Below the pieces are notes generated by a model that saw only the letters and a list, made by a program, of their open reading frames with translations, had not been told where the DNA came from and did not search any database. Made by a program: the position numbers and the translations under genes. Positions 1 to 10,592 of a DNA stretch of 64,000 bases are shown one piece after another. Numbering within the stretch: the first letter of the stretch is position 1; the number at the start of each line of letters is the position of its first letter. The DNA lies in assembly GCF_947507565.1 (NCBI RefSeq), contig NC_089175.1:5321733-5385732 (forward strand), written 5' to 3'. The stretch comes from Oscarella lobularis. Taxonomy: Eukaryota; Porifera; Homoscleromorpha; Homosclerophorida; Oscarellidae.

Positions 1-82
1 GGATGCTGAAGTTGAAGTCCGGGATGCTGAAGTTAAAGTCCGGGATGCTGAAGTTGAAGTCTGGAATGCTGAAGTTGTAATC
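1..82. repeat. 21-bp tandem repeat inside the coding region
   Basis: A 21-base unit (gatgctgaagttgaagtccg followed by g) is repeated about four times with one or two substitutions per copy. It is in frame and encodes the seven-residue NFSIPDF repeat of the minus-strand gene. The array continues beyond the left edge, so its full size is unknown. Confidence 0.85.
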
Positions 83-421
83 CCCCCAGTTGATGCCGTT
101 TCCGCCAACGACGCAGGCTCTGATAATTCCATTATTTTCCAGCAGTTCAAAGATGCAGCTGAAGTCGTCATTCGAACAAGTGCAGTTAGAAAGGACGTTC
201 GGCGACGAAAGTAGGAGTTGAGTGACGCTAGCGTTGCACGACTGCGAGCAGCCCAGGAAGGACGCAGTGCTGCAGTGAAACCGGGAGCTGTTGAAAGCGG
301 CGGCGCACGCTGTGTTTGACAGACACCGGCTCTTGGCGTCTGCACACGACACAACAGCACCGGTACCCTCAGCGAGTGGCAATAGAAGTGCAACGACGAT
401 TAGAGCGAGAAACCCGTTCAT
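1..421 (-). CDS. Secreted GDNF/GAS1-like cysteine-rich protein, 3' end outside window
   Basis: The ATG is at 421-419 and the frame stays open to the window edge, so the C-terminus is missing. The protein starts with a signal peptide (MNGFLALIVVALLLPLAEG), followed by one cysteine module with spacing C-x6-C-x4-C and later C-x3-C and CTC, the pattern of GDNF-receptor/GAS1 domains. It then enters a repeat of seven residues, NFSIPDF, at least three times before the edge. Each unit carries an NFS N-glycosylation sequon. It is the first of three adjacent minus-strand paralogues, but has one cysteine module before the repeat where the others have three. The ligand is unknown; the domain call is from cysteine spacing only. 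Confidence 0.6.
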   Translation of the reverse strand, partial: MNGFLALIVVALLLPLAEGTGAVVSCADAKSRCLSNTACAAAFNSSRFHCSTASFLGCSQSCNASVTQLLLSSPNVLSNCTCSNDDFSCIFELLENNGIIRACVVGGNGINWGDYNFSIPDFNFSIPDFNFSIPDFNFSI

Positions 422-531
422 CGTTATCGAGAAAAGCGGCGTGGTCAGTGGCATGCGGATCTAACGCGAACTTCGATCCCCCACACTGTTGAGATCAACG
501 AACCAGAATTAATTAATTAATTAACGTCACG

Positions 532-1506
532 CTAAACAAAAACGACAAAAACGATCGTCAACGAAGCAAATACTCCTCCACCCAAAATGGACTGACGGAG
601 CTTGAGACTCACTTCTCGGCTGGGAGACGAATTTAGAACTGTATTCGTATTCGGAGAAGTCGGCGTGCCCGGCTCATTTCCATTTCCAAGACACGCCTTT
701 CCGAGCAATGACGTGCACTGGCTCGTTATAGTGCGGCACCTGCACGTGATGAAGCGACGACCGACGGAATTTCTAATCAGCGCCGCGTAGCTTGCATTGC
801 ACGCCGGCGAACACGAAGTCCCATGAAATGTTGGGCAATTCCTCAGAAATGATTCTTTTAACACTTTGCACTCGGCGTCAGCAGTGCATGCAGGATCGAC
901 GCTGCCCGTGCAATCTTCAGAGGGGAGGGGAGTCGTCGTCGGGTCAACGGGGAAACAGGAGAGATCGAAGTTTGCCTTCGCGATCGCGCAGGAGACGTCA
1001 GCTGGGTTGCACGTGCAGCGAAGCGCGTCACGACCGACACGCGTAGCGTTGAGCGCCGCGTGACTGGCGCGACACGCATTCGCGCAAACGGACGAGTTTC
1101 CCGTCTTCAAGGCGAGCGCGCAGCTGTTCGTGTACGCAGTATAGGCGGATTGACAGACCGAGTCGAACCCGCACTGAAGTCGCGCGTAATCGCAGTCGCT
1201 GACACAGGCAGCGTCCATGTTCGTACGCCTCGTGACGCAAACGATGTCCGCGCCGCCGCACGTGCACGCGACGAAACGGCGACCGAGATTCGTTGACGTG
1301 GCGAGATGCGCGAGAGCGGCGATGCAAGCCGGAGTGCATTCTGACAAAAGGAAAACGCTTGCGCACTGCGTTGTGTAGTTTAGGAGCGACGTAAAGCACG
1401 TTTGATTGGCTTTGCATTGCGTTTCGGCGACGCTGCAGAGCGCGGCGTCGACGTTCGCTCGCACGAGAAGAGCAAGGAGAGCGAGGAGAAGAAAATTGAG
1501 TGCCAT
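532..1506 (-). CDS. GPI-anchored protein with three GDNF/GAS1-like domains
   Basis: The frame is open further upstream, but I choose the ATG at 1506-1504 because it starts a clear signal peptide (MALNFLLLALLALLVRANVD). The 324-residue product carries three cysteine modules of similar layout (C-x6-C-x4-C-x8-C, then C-x3-C and C-x-C, ending in C), beginning near residues 23, 100 and 200. GDNF receptors and GAS1 are built from such modules, usually on a GPI anchor. The C-terminus is a Ser/Asn-rich spacer plus a hydrophobic tail (GGGVFASLTIVFVVFV) with no cytoplasmic residues, fitting a GPI signal. It appears intronless. It probably acts as a cell-surface binding protein or co-receptor; the partner is unknown. 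Confidence 0.7.
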   Translation of the reverse strand: MALNFLLLALLALLVRANVDAALCSVAETQCKANQTCFTSLLNYTTQCASVFLLSECTPACIAALAHLATSTNLGRRFVACTCGGADIVCVTRRTNMDAACVSDCDYARLQCGFDSVCQSAYTAYTNSCALALKTGNSSVCANACRASHAALNATRVGRDALRCTCNPADVSCAIAKANFDLSCFPVDPTTTPLPSEDCTGSVDPACTADAECKVLKESFLRNCPTFHGTSCSPACNASYAALIRNSVGRRFITCRCRTITSQCTSLLGKACLGNGNEPGTPTSPNTNTVLNSSPSREVSLKLRQSILGGGVFASLTIVFVVFV

Positions 1507-1784
1507 TCCTTCCTTATGGACGAGCGAAGACTGTGGTTGAGCCGGAGTTTGTATCTGACACCTTCCAGGCGTGGCTTGACGCGTATCCCGTTGCACACCG
1601 ACGCCGGTTGAACAGGTCATCGCACGGGTCAACGGAAGTTCTCGTGAGCATCAACAGGGAACTGGATGCAGAGACAAGCGCGGTCTAATCGCGACTTTCT
1701 CGGAACATCGAAAGACAGAAATGCAATGGATTGCACTACACAAACACGCAACAAAAACAAATAACCAATAACGACGCGAATTGG

Positions 1785-2843
1785 CTACAAGTACAGAAAA
1801 GCCGACACAGCAGTCATTATGGCAATGACTGTGACAGACAGACGAAAGCTCGTCTCTTGACCGGACGAGGGATCTGTCTCGGTGCCGCGAGCTGGACTGG
1901 ACGCGGCATCTGTCTCCGTGTCGCGAGCTGAAGTCGGCGTAGGACAACCGATCGAGGACGGCGGCGTCCTTCCAAGGCACGTCTTCAAGACGCCGTTCCT
2001 CCACGACACGCAAGTTGCCGCGAACACTCCGACGCACGCGCACGTAACGTAACGTCCACCGACCGAGTCGCCAATCAGTGCGAAGTAACTCGAATTGCAC
2101 GCCGACGAGCACGCGAGCCCCTGGAACGCCGAGCCGCATTGATTGATGTACTCATTGCGCAGCGGCCTACACGTGGGATCCGCATTACAGTCGACATCGA
2201 CGTCGTCCACGCACGAATCGCATCCCGGCGGTATCGTCGGTTCAGTCACCCTGCCGGGATAACACGATCGAAGAAAATTTCCCGTCGTCAGCGCGCACAA
2301 TTCCTCGGTTAGATTGCCGCTGCTGCACGCGCAACTAAGCGCACCGCGACCAACGACCGTTGCATTCAGCTGCTCGAAACCTGAGCGGCACGCGTTCGAA
2401 CAATCGGACGGGATTCCCGTCTCGAATGCGAGCGAGCAGTTTTCCGAGTAGGCGAAAAACGATTGCGCGCACGTCGCGTCCGCAACGCACTGAGTCAGCG
2501 CTCCGGCGCAGTCAGAACTGTTGGTGGAAGCGCCGAAACACGCGGCGGCGAAATTCTTACTCGTGAGGACGCACCCGGTGTTGTTCGCGGCGCATGTGCA
2601 ATTCGCAAGGAGACGACCGACGTCCGTAGAGGCGACGAGATGAGCGAGAGCTGCCCGGCACGCCGATGTGCAATCGGACGCTTGGCCGGAGACCAAAGCT
2701 TTTCCGCACTCGCTTGAGTAGTTCATGAACGACGCGAGGCACGTCGAATTCGAAAAGCATTGTCTCTGGGCGACGGCGCAACTTGTCGCGTCGACGCTTA
2801 TCCGCGGAACGAGAACGACGATCGCGAGGAGAACAAACCGCAT
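1785..2843 (-). CDS. GPI-anchored protein with three GDNF/GAS1-like domains (paralogue)
   Basis: The ATG at 2843-2841 begins a signal peptide (MRFVLLAIVVLVPRISVDA). The product is 352 residues and intronless, with three cysteine modules in the same order as the neighbour at 532-1506. Each shows C-x6-C-x4-C, SxCxxAC and CxC motifs and several N-glycosylation sites. After the third module comes a Thr/Glu/Asp/Ser-rich stalk with a short internal repeat (RDTETD, RGTETD) and a hydrophobic end (LSVTVIAIMTAVSAFLYL) typical of GPI attachment. A TATA-like box lies about 65 bases upstream of the ATG. Together with the two neighbours it forms a tandem family; the copies have diverged clearly in protein sequence, so the duplication is not recent. 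Confidence 0.72.
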   Translation of the reverse strand: MRFVLLAIVVLVPRISVDATSCAVAQRQCFSNSTCLASFMNYSSECGKALVSGQASDCTSACRAALAHLVASTDVGRLLANCTCAANNTGCVLTSKNFAAACFGASTNSSDCAGALTQCVADATCAQSFFAYSENCSLAFETGIPSDCSNACRSGFEQLNATVVGRGALSCACSSGNLTEELCALTTGNFLRSCYPGRVTEPTIPPGCDSCVDDVDVDCNADPTCRPLRNEYINQCGSAFQGLACSSACNSSYFALIGDSVGGRYVTCACVGVFAATCVSWRNGVLKTCLGRTPPSSIGCPTPTSARDTETDAASSPARGTETDPSSGQETSFRLSVTVIAIMTAVSAFLYL

Positions 2844-2907
2844 CCTTGATTCTTGCGAAATGGAATGCGCAATCTCCTTTGATGTGGAGTGGCGCAGCCG
2901 GAGGTTG

Positions 2908-2915
2908 TATTTATA
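2908..2915 (-). promoter_or_regulatory. TATA-like box for the minus-strand GDNF/GAS1-like gene
   Basis: Read on the minus strand this is TATAAATA, 65 bases upstream of the chosen ATG at 2843. The position suits a short 5' leader. The call rests on sequence and spacing only. Confidence 0.45.
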
Positions 2916-3149
2916 GGTCTTTAGAAATGACGTATGCCAGGTGTGGTCAAGGACAACGTTCAGAGATCCCTCAGAAGTTTTTTTTGGACGAAAGACGGAC
3001 GACACCACCGCCGAGTCGTGTCTGGCTCTCCGTTCTCCAGCATTTTGTTCTCCGAGACGACGATTAGGTTCGTGGACAAGCACGTGCCACAACATCCCGT
3101 ATTATTTGTGTTCCCCTACACGGTAGCTCTCTTTCGTTTTCGACGAGCC

Positions 3150-6100
3150 ATGTCGGCGGTAAAAGACGCGCGAGCGTTGCTGGCGTCGTCGGCGTCGTCG
3201 AGACGAACGTTCCTAACGGCAAATTTCACCGAGTCGTTCAAATCGCGACCAAATTCGACAGCGCCTTCTTTATCAAAGGGGTCCCGCTCGGCTATCGACT
3301 TCGATTCGGCTCGTCGAATAGCGAACCCTTTGTCTCACTTGAGCACTCGTTCTACGGCCGTTGCCGGGGCAACAAAACAGAGTACCGGTTGGGAAGCCGT
3401 CGCCGGAAGGCCCGGATCGTCGACGAGTGGACTCTCTTCGTCGGCAACGAATCACGCGAAGGCACTCGTTGACGATACTTTCACAGAATTTTCGAAATAC
3501 ACAGTTCTTTAGAAAATCGAAGAATATTTGAATTTGGAACATATGCAGAGATTGCGATTGCAATTCGATGTACTACAGCAGAGTCTCTCAGTTTTGCGTC
3601 GTTCAATCTATATAATAATTTTAGGGTGCAGACAGCGATGGCAGTGGGACGTTGGATATGGATGAATTCAAAGCTGTCTTTCATTCTCTATTGGGAAAGA
3701 AGTCACACGTACGTACGGTGACAAAGACGTGGGATTCCTAAGTCGTTTCAAATTTTAGAAGATTACAAGTGAAGAACAGATGACGGCACTGTTTATGAAA
3801 ATCGATTCCAATTCGGACGGTCACATCGACTGGGTAGAGACCCCAAACTCATTTTTTAAAATTTGTTTACTAATAAAATGTTGGCGTTCAGGATGAATTC
3901 TGCACCTACATGATGCTCGAGTTTCGAGAGAAAGACGACGCTTATGCTCGCTCGATTCAAGTGAACAATACGAGACGTTTCAGAAATGCATCATAAAATT
4001 TTAAAAAGGTTTTATTCGACTGTCCCGCCTCGTGCATTCAAACGCCGCACCATGAGCCGATCATGCGAATAACGAGCTTGGGAGAGAATTCGATTGTGAC
4101 TGCGAGCCAAGTAAGACACGCTAAGCCTATCGGATCCACGTGCCGGATTTCCTCTCTACGTAGGATGGAACGATCTGCTTCTGGAATTCAAATCAAGAAC
4201 TAAAGAAAACATTCAAAGTAATAGCCAATGCGACTGTCACTCACGCTCTTTTTCATCCCTTGTTCAGCGTTGCGTTGTTTTTGTATGCGTGTTTGCTGAT
4301 GATAGGGCGTGCCTCAATAAGTAGAGGCGCCTGCATGTTCACCCAGACGCTAGAACGTGTGGTAGTTAAGCTTCTCCCGTCTGTAATGTTAATTTTCTCT
4401 TATATATATATTAGCCTGAGCTGACAGGTCGCTCGAAGTCAAAGTGGATTACTGACGTCATAATATTGAATAATTTAAACAAATTTGCTCTTTCGACTGG
4501 GTATTACTCGACAGTTACGCCGTAACGTAGAATTGCTTCTTATTGCTTCTATTAATTAAAGGGATCGAGAGCTTCAAATCTATGAAGTGTCGAGTTTTGA
4601 TCCTCATTGTCAAATCAGCGGTCTTCTTAGCGTTCCACTTCGACTTGACTTCTGGTGAGAAAGAAACGAATCTGTTAGGATTTTTTAGAAATTTCTTCTC
4701 CAAATAGGTGCAATTCGAAAAGTATTAAGGAATGTCTGCTAAGTTTTGGAGACGCAGACGTACGAAAACTTCTACATTGTGCATTTTTTTTGCGTAATTC
4801 ACTCCTTTAGGGATGTCTAAACTGTTTTCTATTTTCAAACCTAATGAGCTGTCTTCGGTGTGACTGGATTCTTCCACTACGTTTAAATTGCTCTTATATT
4901 GATTGACTTTTTAGTCTTTGGAAAAAGTTTCCTAAAGTGGATCGCATTCCTAATGTCACCTTAGAATCCGTCATCACGTCTGATGACGTCAAATTCATTC
5001 GATGGAAAGTTCACAATGATTGGGTCACTGAGGTTGAATATGAATCATTTGTCTCTCATTTCTTTTTCTTTATACCTCTTTCTAGTTAAAATACTTTCAA
5101 TCGCTTCGCTCCATCATTTCCTGCTCTCATGACTCTAATTCTGCTCTCGTTATTGGTACATACCACACAGCGCATTTACACATATCTTATCAGAAGTACA
5201 CGTCTCTTAGGATCCGTTGAAGGGAGCACTCATGTGGAGACTCTTCTTCGAGAGCTTGGCCAATCGGCGCTGAGAAAACAGGCGGCGAGCTATTCTGTGC
5301 CCAAGAGACGATACGCGGCTGATCAGACAGTATTTCGCATCTATAAGGGAGTCAAGACATTTGATTTTTCCTATGAGCACAACATGCTTGCCACAGGAGG
5401 TAAAAAAGGATATAAAAGCGATTTATTCTTCTATCGTTATTTCTCAAGGCATGGATCGGGCTCTTCGCTTGTGGAATCCCTACATGCCAGCGTCAGTGAT
5501 TGTTTTCATTAATATAATTATTTATGTAATTCGTATTGAATATTAGCAAACCAACTGCTATGATTCGTCAAGCACACAACAGTCCGATTGCCAAACTGAT
5601 TATTTGCACTGGCGAGGGACGTATTTATACAATAGCAACCGATAAGAGTGTCAAGGTATGCCTCTGAGACGCATCAGAAATACAGTAAACTGCAACAGTC
5701 TATAACAAACATAATTTGTGTTAAGGTTTGGCACATGAAAGACCACAGCTGCCTTGTGGCAATTCCGGCCAAGGGACACCGAATCAAAGGAGATTTGCAA
5801 GGTTAGACAAACGACAGGCAAATCAGCGCGCGAATTTTTCTATTGCAGCTGCCTACTACAATCCACTGAATCGCCTACTGGCCATCTGTACGGATCAACT
5901 GGCTTTTTTGTATCAAAGAGGCAGGTATGGACGTGGGAACGGCGTCACCTCTCAAAGATAGACAATTGGATTGAGTATTTTTGCAGGCCGGCGATTAGAG
6001 ACAAGGTGCTGAGCCACCGAGACCCAGTTCAACGCGTTCTTTTCAACACGAGTTTCAAACAGGTCGTAACAGCCTGTGAAGGATCGGTAGATATTTTCAA

Positions 6101-8347
6101 TTTATATTGCTGTTGAGCAAAGGAGAGTTATTCTATTTCTAGGTTGTCAAAGTTTGGGACATTGAGACGGGTCATTTAGTTTTCGAATTTTCGAACGTTC
6201 ACGAAACGGACGCAATATCTGACATGACGTTTGATTGGTCTGAACGAAGGCAAGAAATGAAGAGAAGCCTGTGGGGTTTTTGTTTCACGTCGTGTATAGG
6301 CTGATAACGAGCGGAAGAGACGGAACGTTGCGAGTGTGGAATTTCAATAATGGACACTGCAGGAGGATTTATAAGAAAGGTAGGGAGCCGCGCCGGTTAC
6401 AAAGGCTGACACTGTCATTTTTATTAGCAAACAAAAAGGAAATTACTTCAATTACTTATATGAACATCAACAGGAATTGTCACGTTGTTGCTGTTGGATG
6501 GGACAGACGGATTAATATATTTCCTGTAAAGCGCATTTATTGCCTAATGATTGACGTGATAGTTTTTTCGTAGGATGTAATTGATGATCTCCATTTTGTT
6601 CACTATCCTCTCAAGTACATGCCAGATGATATCGTACAGCTTATTCAATTTGAAGAAATTTTCGAAATAGTTATTTCTTTCATTTAGCATCACGGCCATC
6701 AAGAAGACATACTGGTGGTGAAATTTTGTCCACCTAGTTTTCTCGCTACAGCGTCATTTGATGGAGAAGTGAATAAATAAATAAATAATTGGGATAAATA
6801 CTTTATCAAGCTATCATAGATCATTATTTGGAACATGATATCATACCACATATTTTCACGACTCACTCCGCCTGCTCCCGGAAAAAATTGTGCTACGTAC
6901 AATCCACGTAATTGCCTATCATCCACAGATACTTATGGTTTGAGATGTTTAATTTTTTAGTTGAAGGTGACGCTGCTGTCACGCAGCTGGTGTACTTGAG
7001 CAGTCGAGCTGGAAACAAAACGTCAGCAAGTCTTATAGCTAATGGACCTCGAGGTGATATCAACAGGATTTAGTTTATGTTACTATTGGAGTTCAATATA
7101 AGGTCTTGTTTTTAGGACATATTCATTTTTGGTGTTTGTATGAAAAGAAAGTCATGGCTTGTTTTAGTGCTGTAAGTAGTAGAGCACCATAGCTACGCTT
7201 GGTGACGTCATATTGTGATATTTCGTACTTTGATAGGGTCGCCACAATGCTGTGAGTGCAATGACTCAAACTCAGGACGACTCTGTTTTGTTCACAGCAG
7301 ATCGACAGGGTGAGAGATATGGACTGGATGGCGTGTAATAAATGTGATCACGTGACTGTACAGGATTTATTGTTTTGTGGGATATCAAATCGTACTGCTT
7401 GCTGAAGTCAGCTTCAGTTCCGCCCCCAGGTACATACATTTATGTACTGCATCCACTACTGCATTTTCTCGTTTTTAGAAATACTCAGGTGGCGTGGACA
7501 CGTCGAAGCAATAACAAGGTACAGTGTAAACTCGTTTACCATTAGATTATGACAGTAAAAGTCTTCTGTTAGCATCGAGTATGCAAAACTTTACAACGTT
7601 TTGCTAAGTAGCGCTCGCGATTGCTGTGTTCGAATGTGGACATTAAATGGACACCTAATTGGTTAGTATATATGAGAGCAAAATTAGTTATTTGTTTTTC
7701 ATTTCTTCTCGAAATTCCTCTAATTGAAATATTTTTAATAGGTACTTTTGGACAGGCAAGTCTGTGGGACATTGGATCGTCGTCGACGTATGAGTATCCG
7801 ATGATGCCGAAAGACGTTGTTTTTGAACCTCTTACGGATGATGACGTCGGGTCACGAGATCCCGATGCAGAAATGTTTGACCGCGTCGCCGAGACGAAAT
7901 CGGAAGAAAGCAGCGAAGAAAGAGACGGAGATGAGGAGGAAACGAATTTGGAGTTCGATTTGGAAATTGACGACGTATTTGCACGCGAAAACGTATTGTT
8001 TCTATTTTAGTGAATAATTTTGAATGATTTAGGTTCTTTCAGTTGGTACTGCTACACCAGCCCCGTCTTCTCGGATATCTAAGTAAAATCTCAATGCATT
8101 TATTTTTTCTTTCTTTTTAATTAGTTTTAAAAATTCCAGGATTGGATTCACGATTCATGGTCGCGACGATTCTGGCTGCGGCAAGCGTTTGCGACAAGCG
8201 AAAGAAACGCCAAAGCTATGGAGTCGCGTGACGGCGTCGAATCACTATCAGGTACTTTCGACGCATAATCTGGCACCTGAACCAGATATTTCCTGTCCAA
8301 ACACGCTGACTAACAGGACAAATCAATTTGACTTAGAGGATTTTTAG
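3150..8347 (+). CDS. EF-hand and WD40-repeat protein (WDR49/WDR64/EFCAB8 type)
   Basis: This is a many-exon gene starting at the ATG at 3150 with a Ser/Ala-rich N-terminus. An EF-hand loop (DSDGSGTLDMDEF) lies at 3630-3670 and a second (DSNSDGHIDW, then DEF) spans the intron at 3830-3895. WD40-type blades follow: DGTICFWN near 4165, DGTLRVWNF near 6320, a blade near 6490, SFDGE..IIIWNM near 6755-6840, GFIVLWDIKS near 7370 and RMWTLNG near 7630. The WD blades followed by IGTFGQ..W near 7740 and an acidic stretch match the family that joins EF-hands to two WD40 propellers, found in ciliated animal cells. Introns are about 45-60 bases. The stop is at 8345-8347. Exon edges were placed by eye, and some small exons in 4200-5100 are uncertain. 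Confidence 0.75.
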
Positions 8348-9129
8348 CCCTACTGTAGATTACTCTGTTGATTAGGAGGCTAATTGACTGTATTTTAAGA
8401 ATTTTTTATCCGGGAGGTGGAGCGCTTAAAGACCATGTGACCACCTTCTGTTGAGAATTCGGCGTCTCATTCAATCGGGCTGGCAAGGGCTCAGAGAAAC
8501 AGGAAGTACAGCGCCCTCTTCTTCAGTTTGGTCGTAATCGAAGCGATTACGGGGTCCGAACGTATCTGTAGATATAGAGCGAGCGAAACCGGTTTCAGCT
8601 GCGTGGATGCCGAGGACGAAAGCGACACAATCGAGGAAACCTGTCTGGATGCTAAAATTTATGGTAATTTATTGTCAACGTTCGGTTTAGATGGGCAGTA
8701 GCTCTAGATGGGACCCCATATCCCCCAATATCTGACCAAGGACTTATAACCATCGCTTCACACCTTTTAGCGTTCCAAAGTAGCGCAGCAGACTTTCATC
8801 TCAGAGAGGCCGTAACAATGAATCTCGTCAAAAAGTATCTAATTAACTGAACGGTTGCAAAGCGCCGTGTTTGCACGCCAAAAAGAATTAGTGAAGTTCC
8901 GTGCGGTGCAGTCAATATTGTACAGTATGTTGTACATGATACTCTGCTAGCCGTTAGCCACTGCAGTACTCGATGTCCTTCGCCCGCGTTGCTCGTTTTT
9001 CTTTCTTCTTTTCTTAGTCAATCTGACGTCAGTGGAAATGCAGTTTATCTGGCAAAGCAGATGGCAGATCTTCAAGGAGCTTTCCGATGTCGTCATTCAC
9101 CTCCGGGCCCCGAGGTGACTAAATAAAAC

Positions 9130-9345
9130 CGGCCCAACTCGAGCCAGAGAGGTTAAACGCGGCGCAAACGCAGGGGATTCAATCCCCTACTCCAGTGGCA
9201 TGAGTGATAAACTGCCACCCCACTTGGGCAAGACGCGGTGGGTACAATAGCGGTCCACCTGTGCCTTGGTATATAAAGGCACCCCCGGGACAGATGGGTC
9301 ACTGTCTCCCCGAAAGAGGGCCTGGGTGAAGGGCCCTTCACCTGA
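9130..9345 (+). repeat. SINE-like dispersed repeat (tentative)
   Basis: The segment contains a run resembling the body of tRNA-derived SINEs of lower animals: a paired ggggattcaatcccc arm, then cttgggcaagacgcggtg and gtgccttggtatataaaggc. I see no second full copy in this window and no clear target-site duplication, so the assignment is weak. Only a gggcaaga-gcggtg core recurs, near 27166. Confidence 0.3.
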
Positions 9346-9463
9346 AGACGCCGGGAGGACGTTCGTTTTCTTTTTGAGCTACTTCCGGGTTACTTCCGGG
9401 TTTATTAAAAAAAATAACATGGTTTCTTTACTGAAGCGCCGCGCGCGAACACTTTTTGATCGC

Positions 9464-9483
9464 GGGGTCTTGCCCAAGACCCC
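9464..9483. repeat. Perfect 9-bp inverted repeat (hairpin)
   Basis: The arms GGGGTCTTG and CAAGACCCC are separated by two bases. The function is unknown; it lies in the gene-free region and could be the arm of an old transposon. Confidence 0.5.
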
Positions 9484-10592
9484 GGAGCAGTTCTCGAGTC
9501 ATGCTCAAGACCGCCCGGACGCGAGAAGGACATTCTACTTGCACGCATGCACTGGCTACTATCGCATCAGTTCAGACTAAACAAGTCTCTTGTCTTGCTC
9601 GTGATGTCTTCACTCGTTTTTTGCAGCCAAGCCTTCCCAGCAATGCTCAAAAGCATGAGTGTGCAAAATTTGAACTTGCATACAGTATGACCGGGAAAGG
9701 CGATCTATTGCGCAAAAAATCAATGTCACACCTCACTTGCAGAATCGCTTACATACAATTTTCAATAATTGGAGAAACGAATCTTTAGCTGTCAAACGAT
9801 GAAACGAGGCGAAGCCGTGTCTCTCTCTTCCCAGTAAGGTGCGCACAAAAAAGTTCTGCTAATTAATTCAACGACACGGAATCACGGGGCGGGGCTTCAG
9901 CTAGACTAGGACTGTGTAACCCTCAAATATTGAAAAAGAACATCACACTGCATGTTGTAGGAAAGTTGCTAGGGGAGGATTTTCTAGCTAGTTTAAGAGA
10001 GAGCCACAAAAGGGAGCCTCCCGATTTTCGGTCCTTGTTTCGTGCAGTCGTTGCACTGCTTTTCTAGCATTTCTGCCGTAATTTCGCTAGTACTGTGTAG
10101 TGTGTACGTGGCTGCAGCATAGGAACGTCATGCACGTGCAAGAACCGGCTCGCGCTCAGCAAGCAAGAGACAAGCTACGCAGCGATCCCATTCTCCCTGT
10201 CAGCTTGGCTGTATTTCGGCACTTGCCCAGTGTGTGGATCCCGAACTTTTCGCTGCATATAGTTCGATAGCGCTTTATCGGGCCCTAGCCCTACATCGAA
10301 CGTCGAACACCTTCACGCTGTTCTAAAACTATCGCGACGCCCAAGCCAACTTTGTAAACGTGCCTACCGTGCAGCTCTACCGTGCTTCAGAAAAGGGCAA
10401 CGTGAAATCGCTCGATTCCCGGATAAAATCACGTATCCTCTGCTCCTCCCCGTCACAAACTACTCCACAAACTAATATAGAGTGATAATATAGACGACAA
10501 GGTGACACCACAAACAGTATATACGCCCGAGACAACGTAAAACACACAAGAAAGAGACATCCAAATTATAGTTCCTGACCGTTTTACCTCAG

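Larger units (their letters stand above)
8348..10592. other. Intergenic stretch without a recognised gene
   Basis: No frame here carries a domain I recognise. The open frames at 9266-9788 are short and have no conserved motif. A short open piece at 8580-8655 looks codon-like but has no exon partners. The stretch contains a SINE-like repeat near 9130-9345, a hairpin at 9464-9483, a doubled ttacttccggg motif near 9385-9405 and a TGACGTCA palindrome at 9024-9031. Confidence 0.5.

Noticed and set aside
602-1611. Plus-strand frames opposite the GDNF/GAS1-like genes
   Set aside because: No signal peptide or domain; the opposite strand has the full cysteine pattern, so these are shadows.
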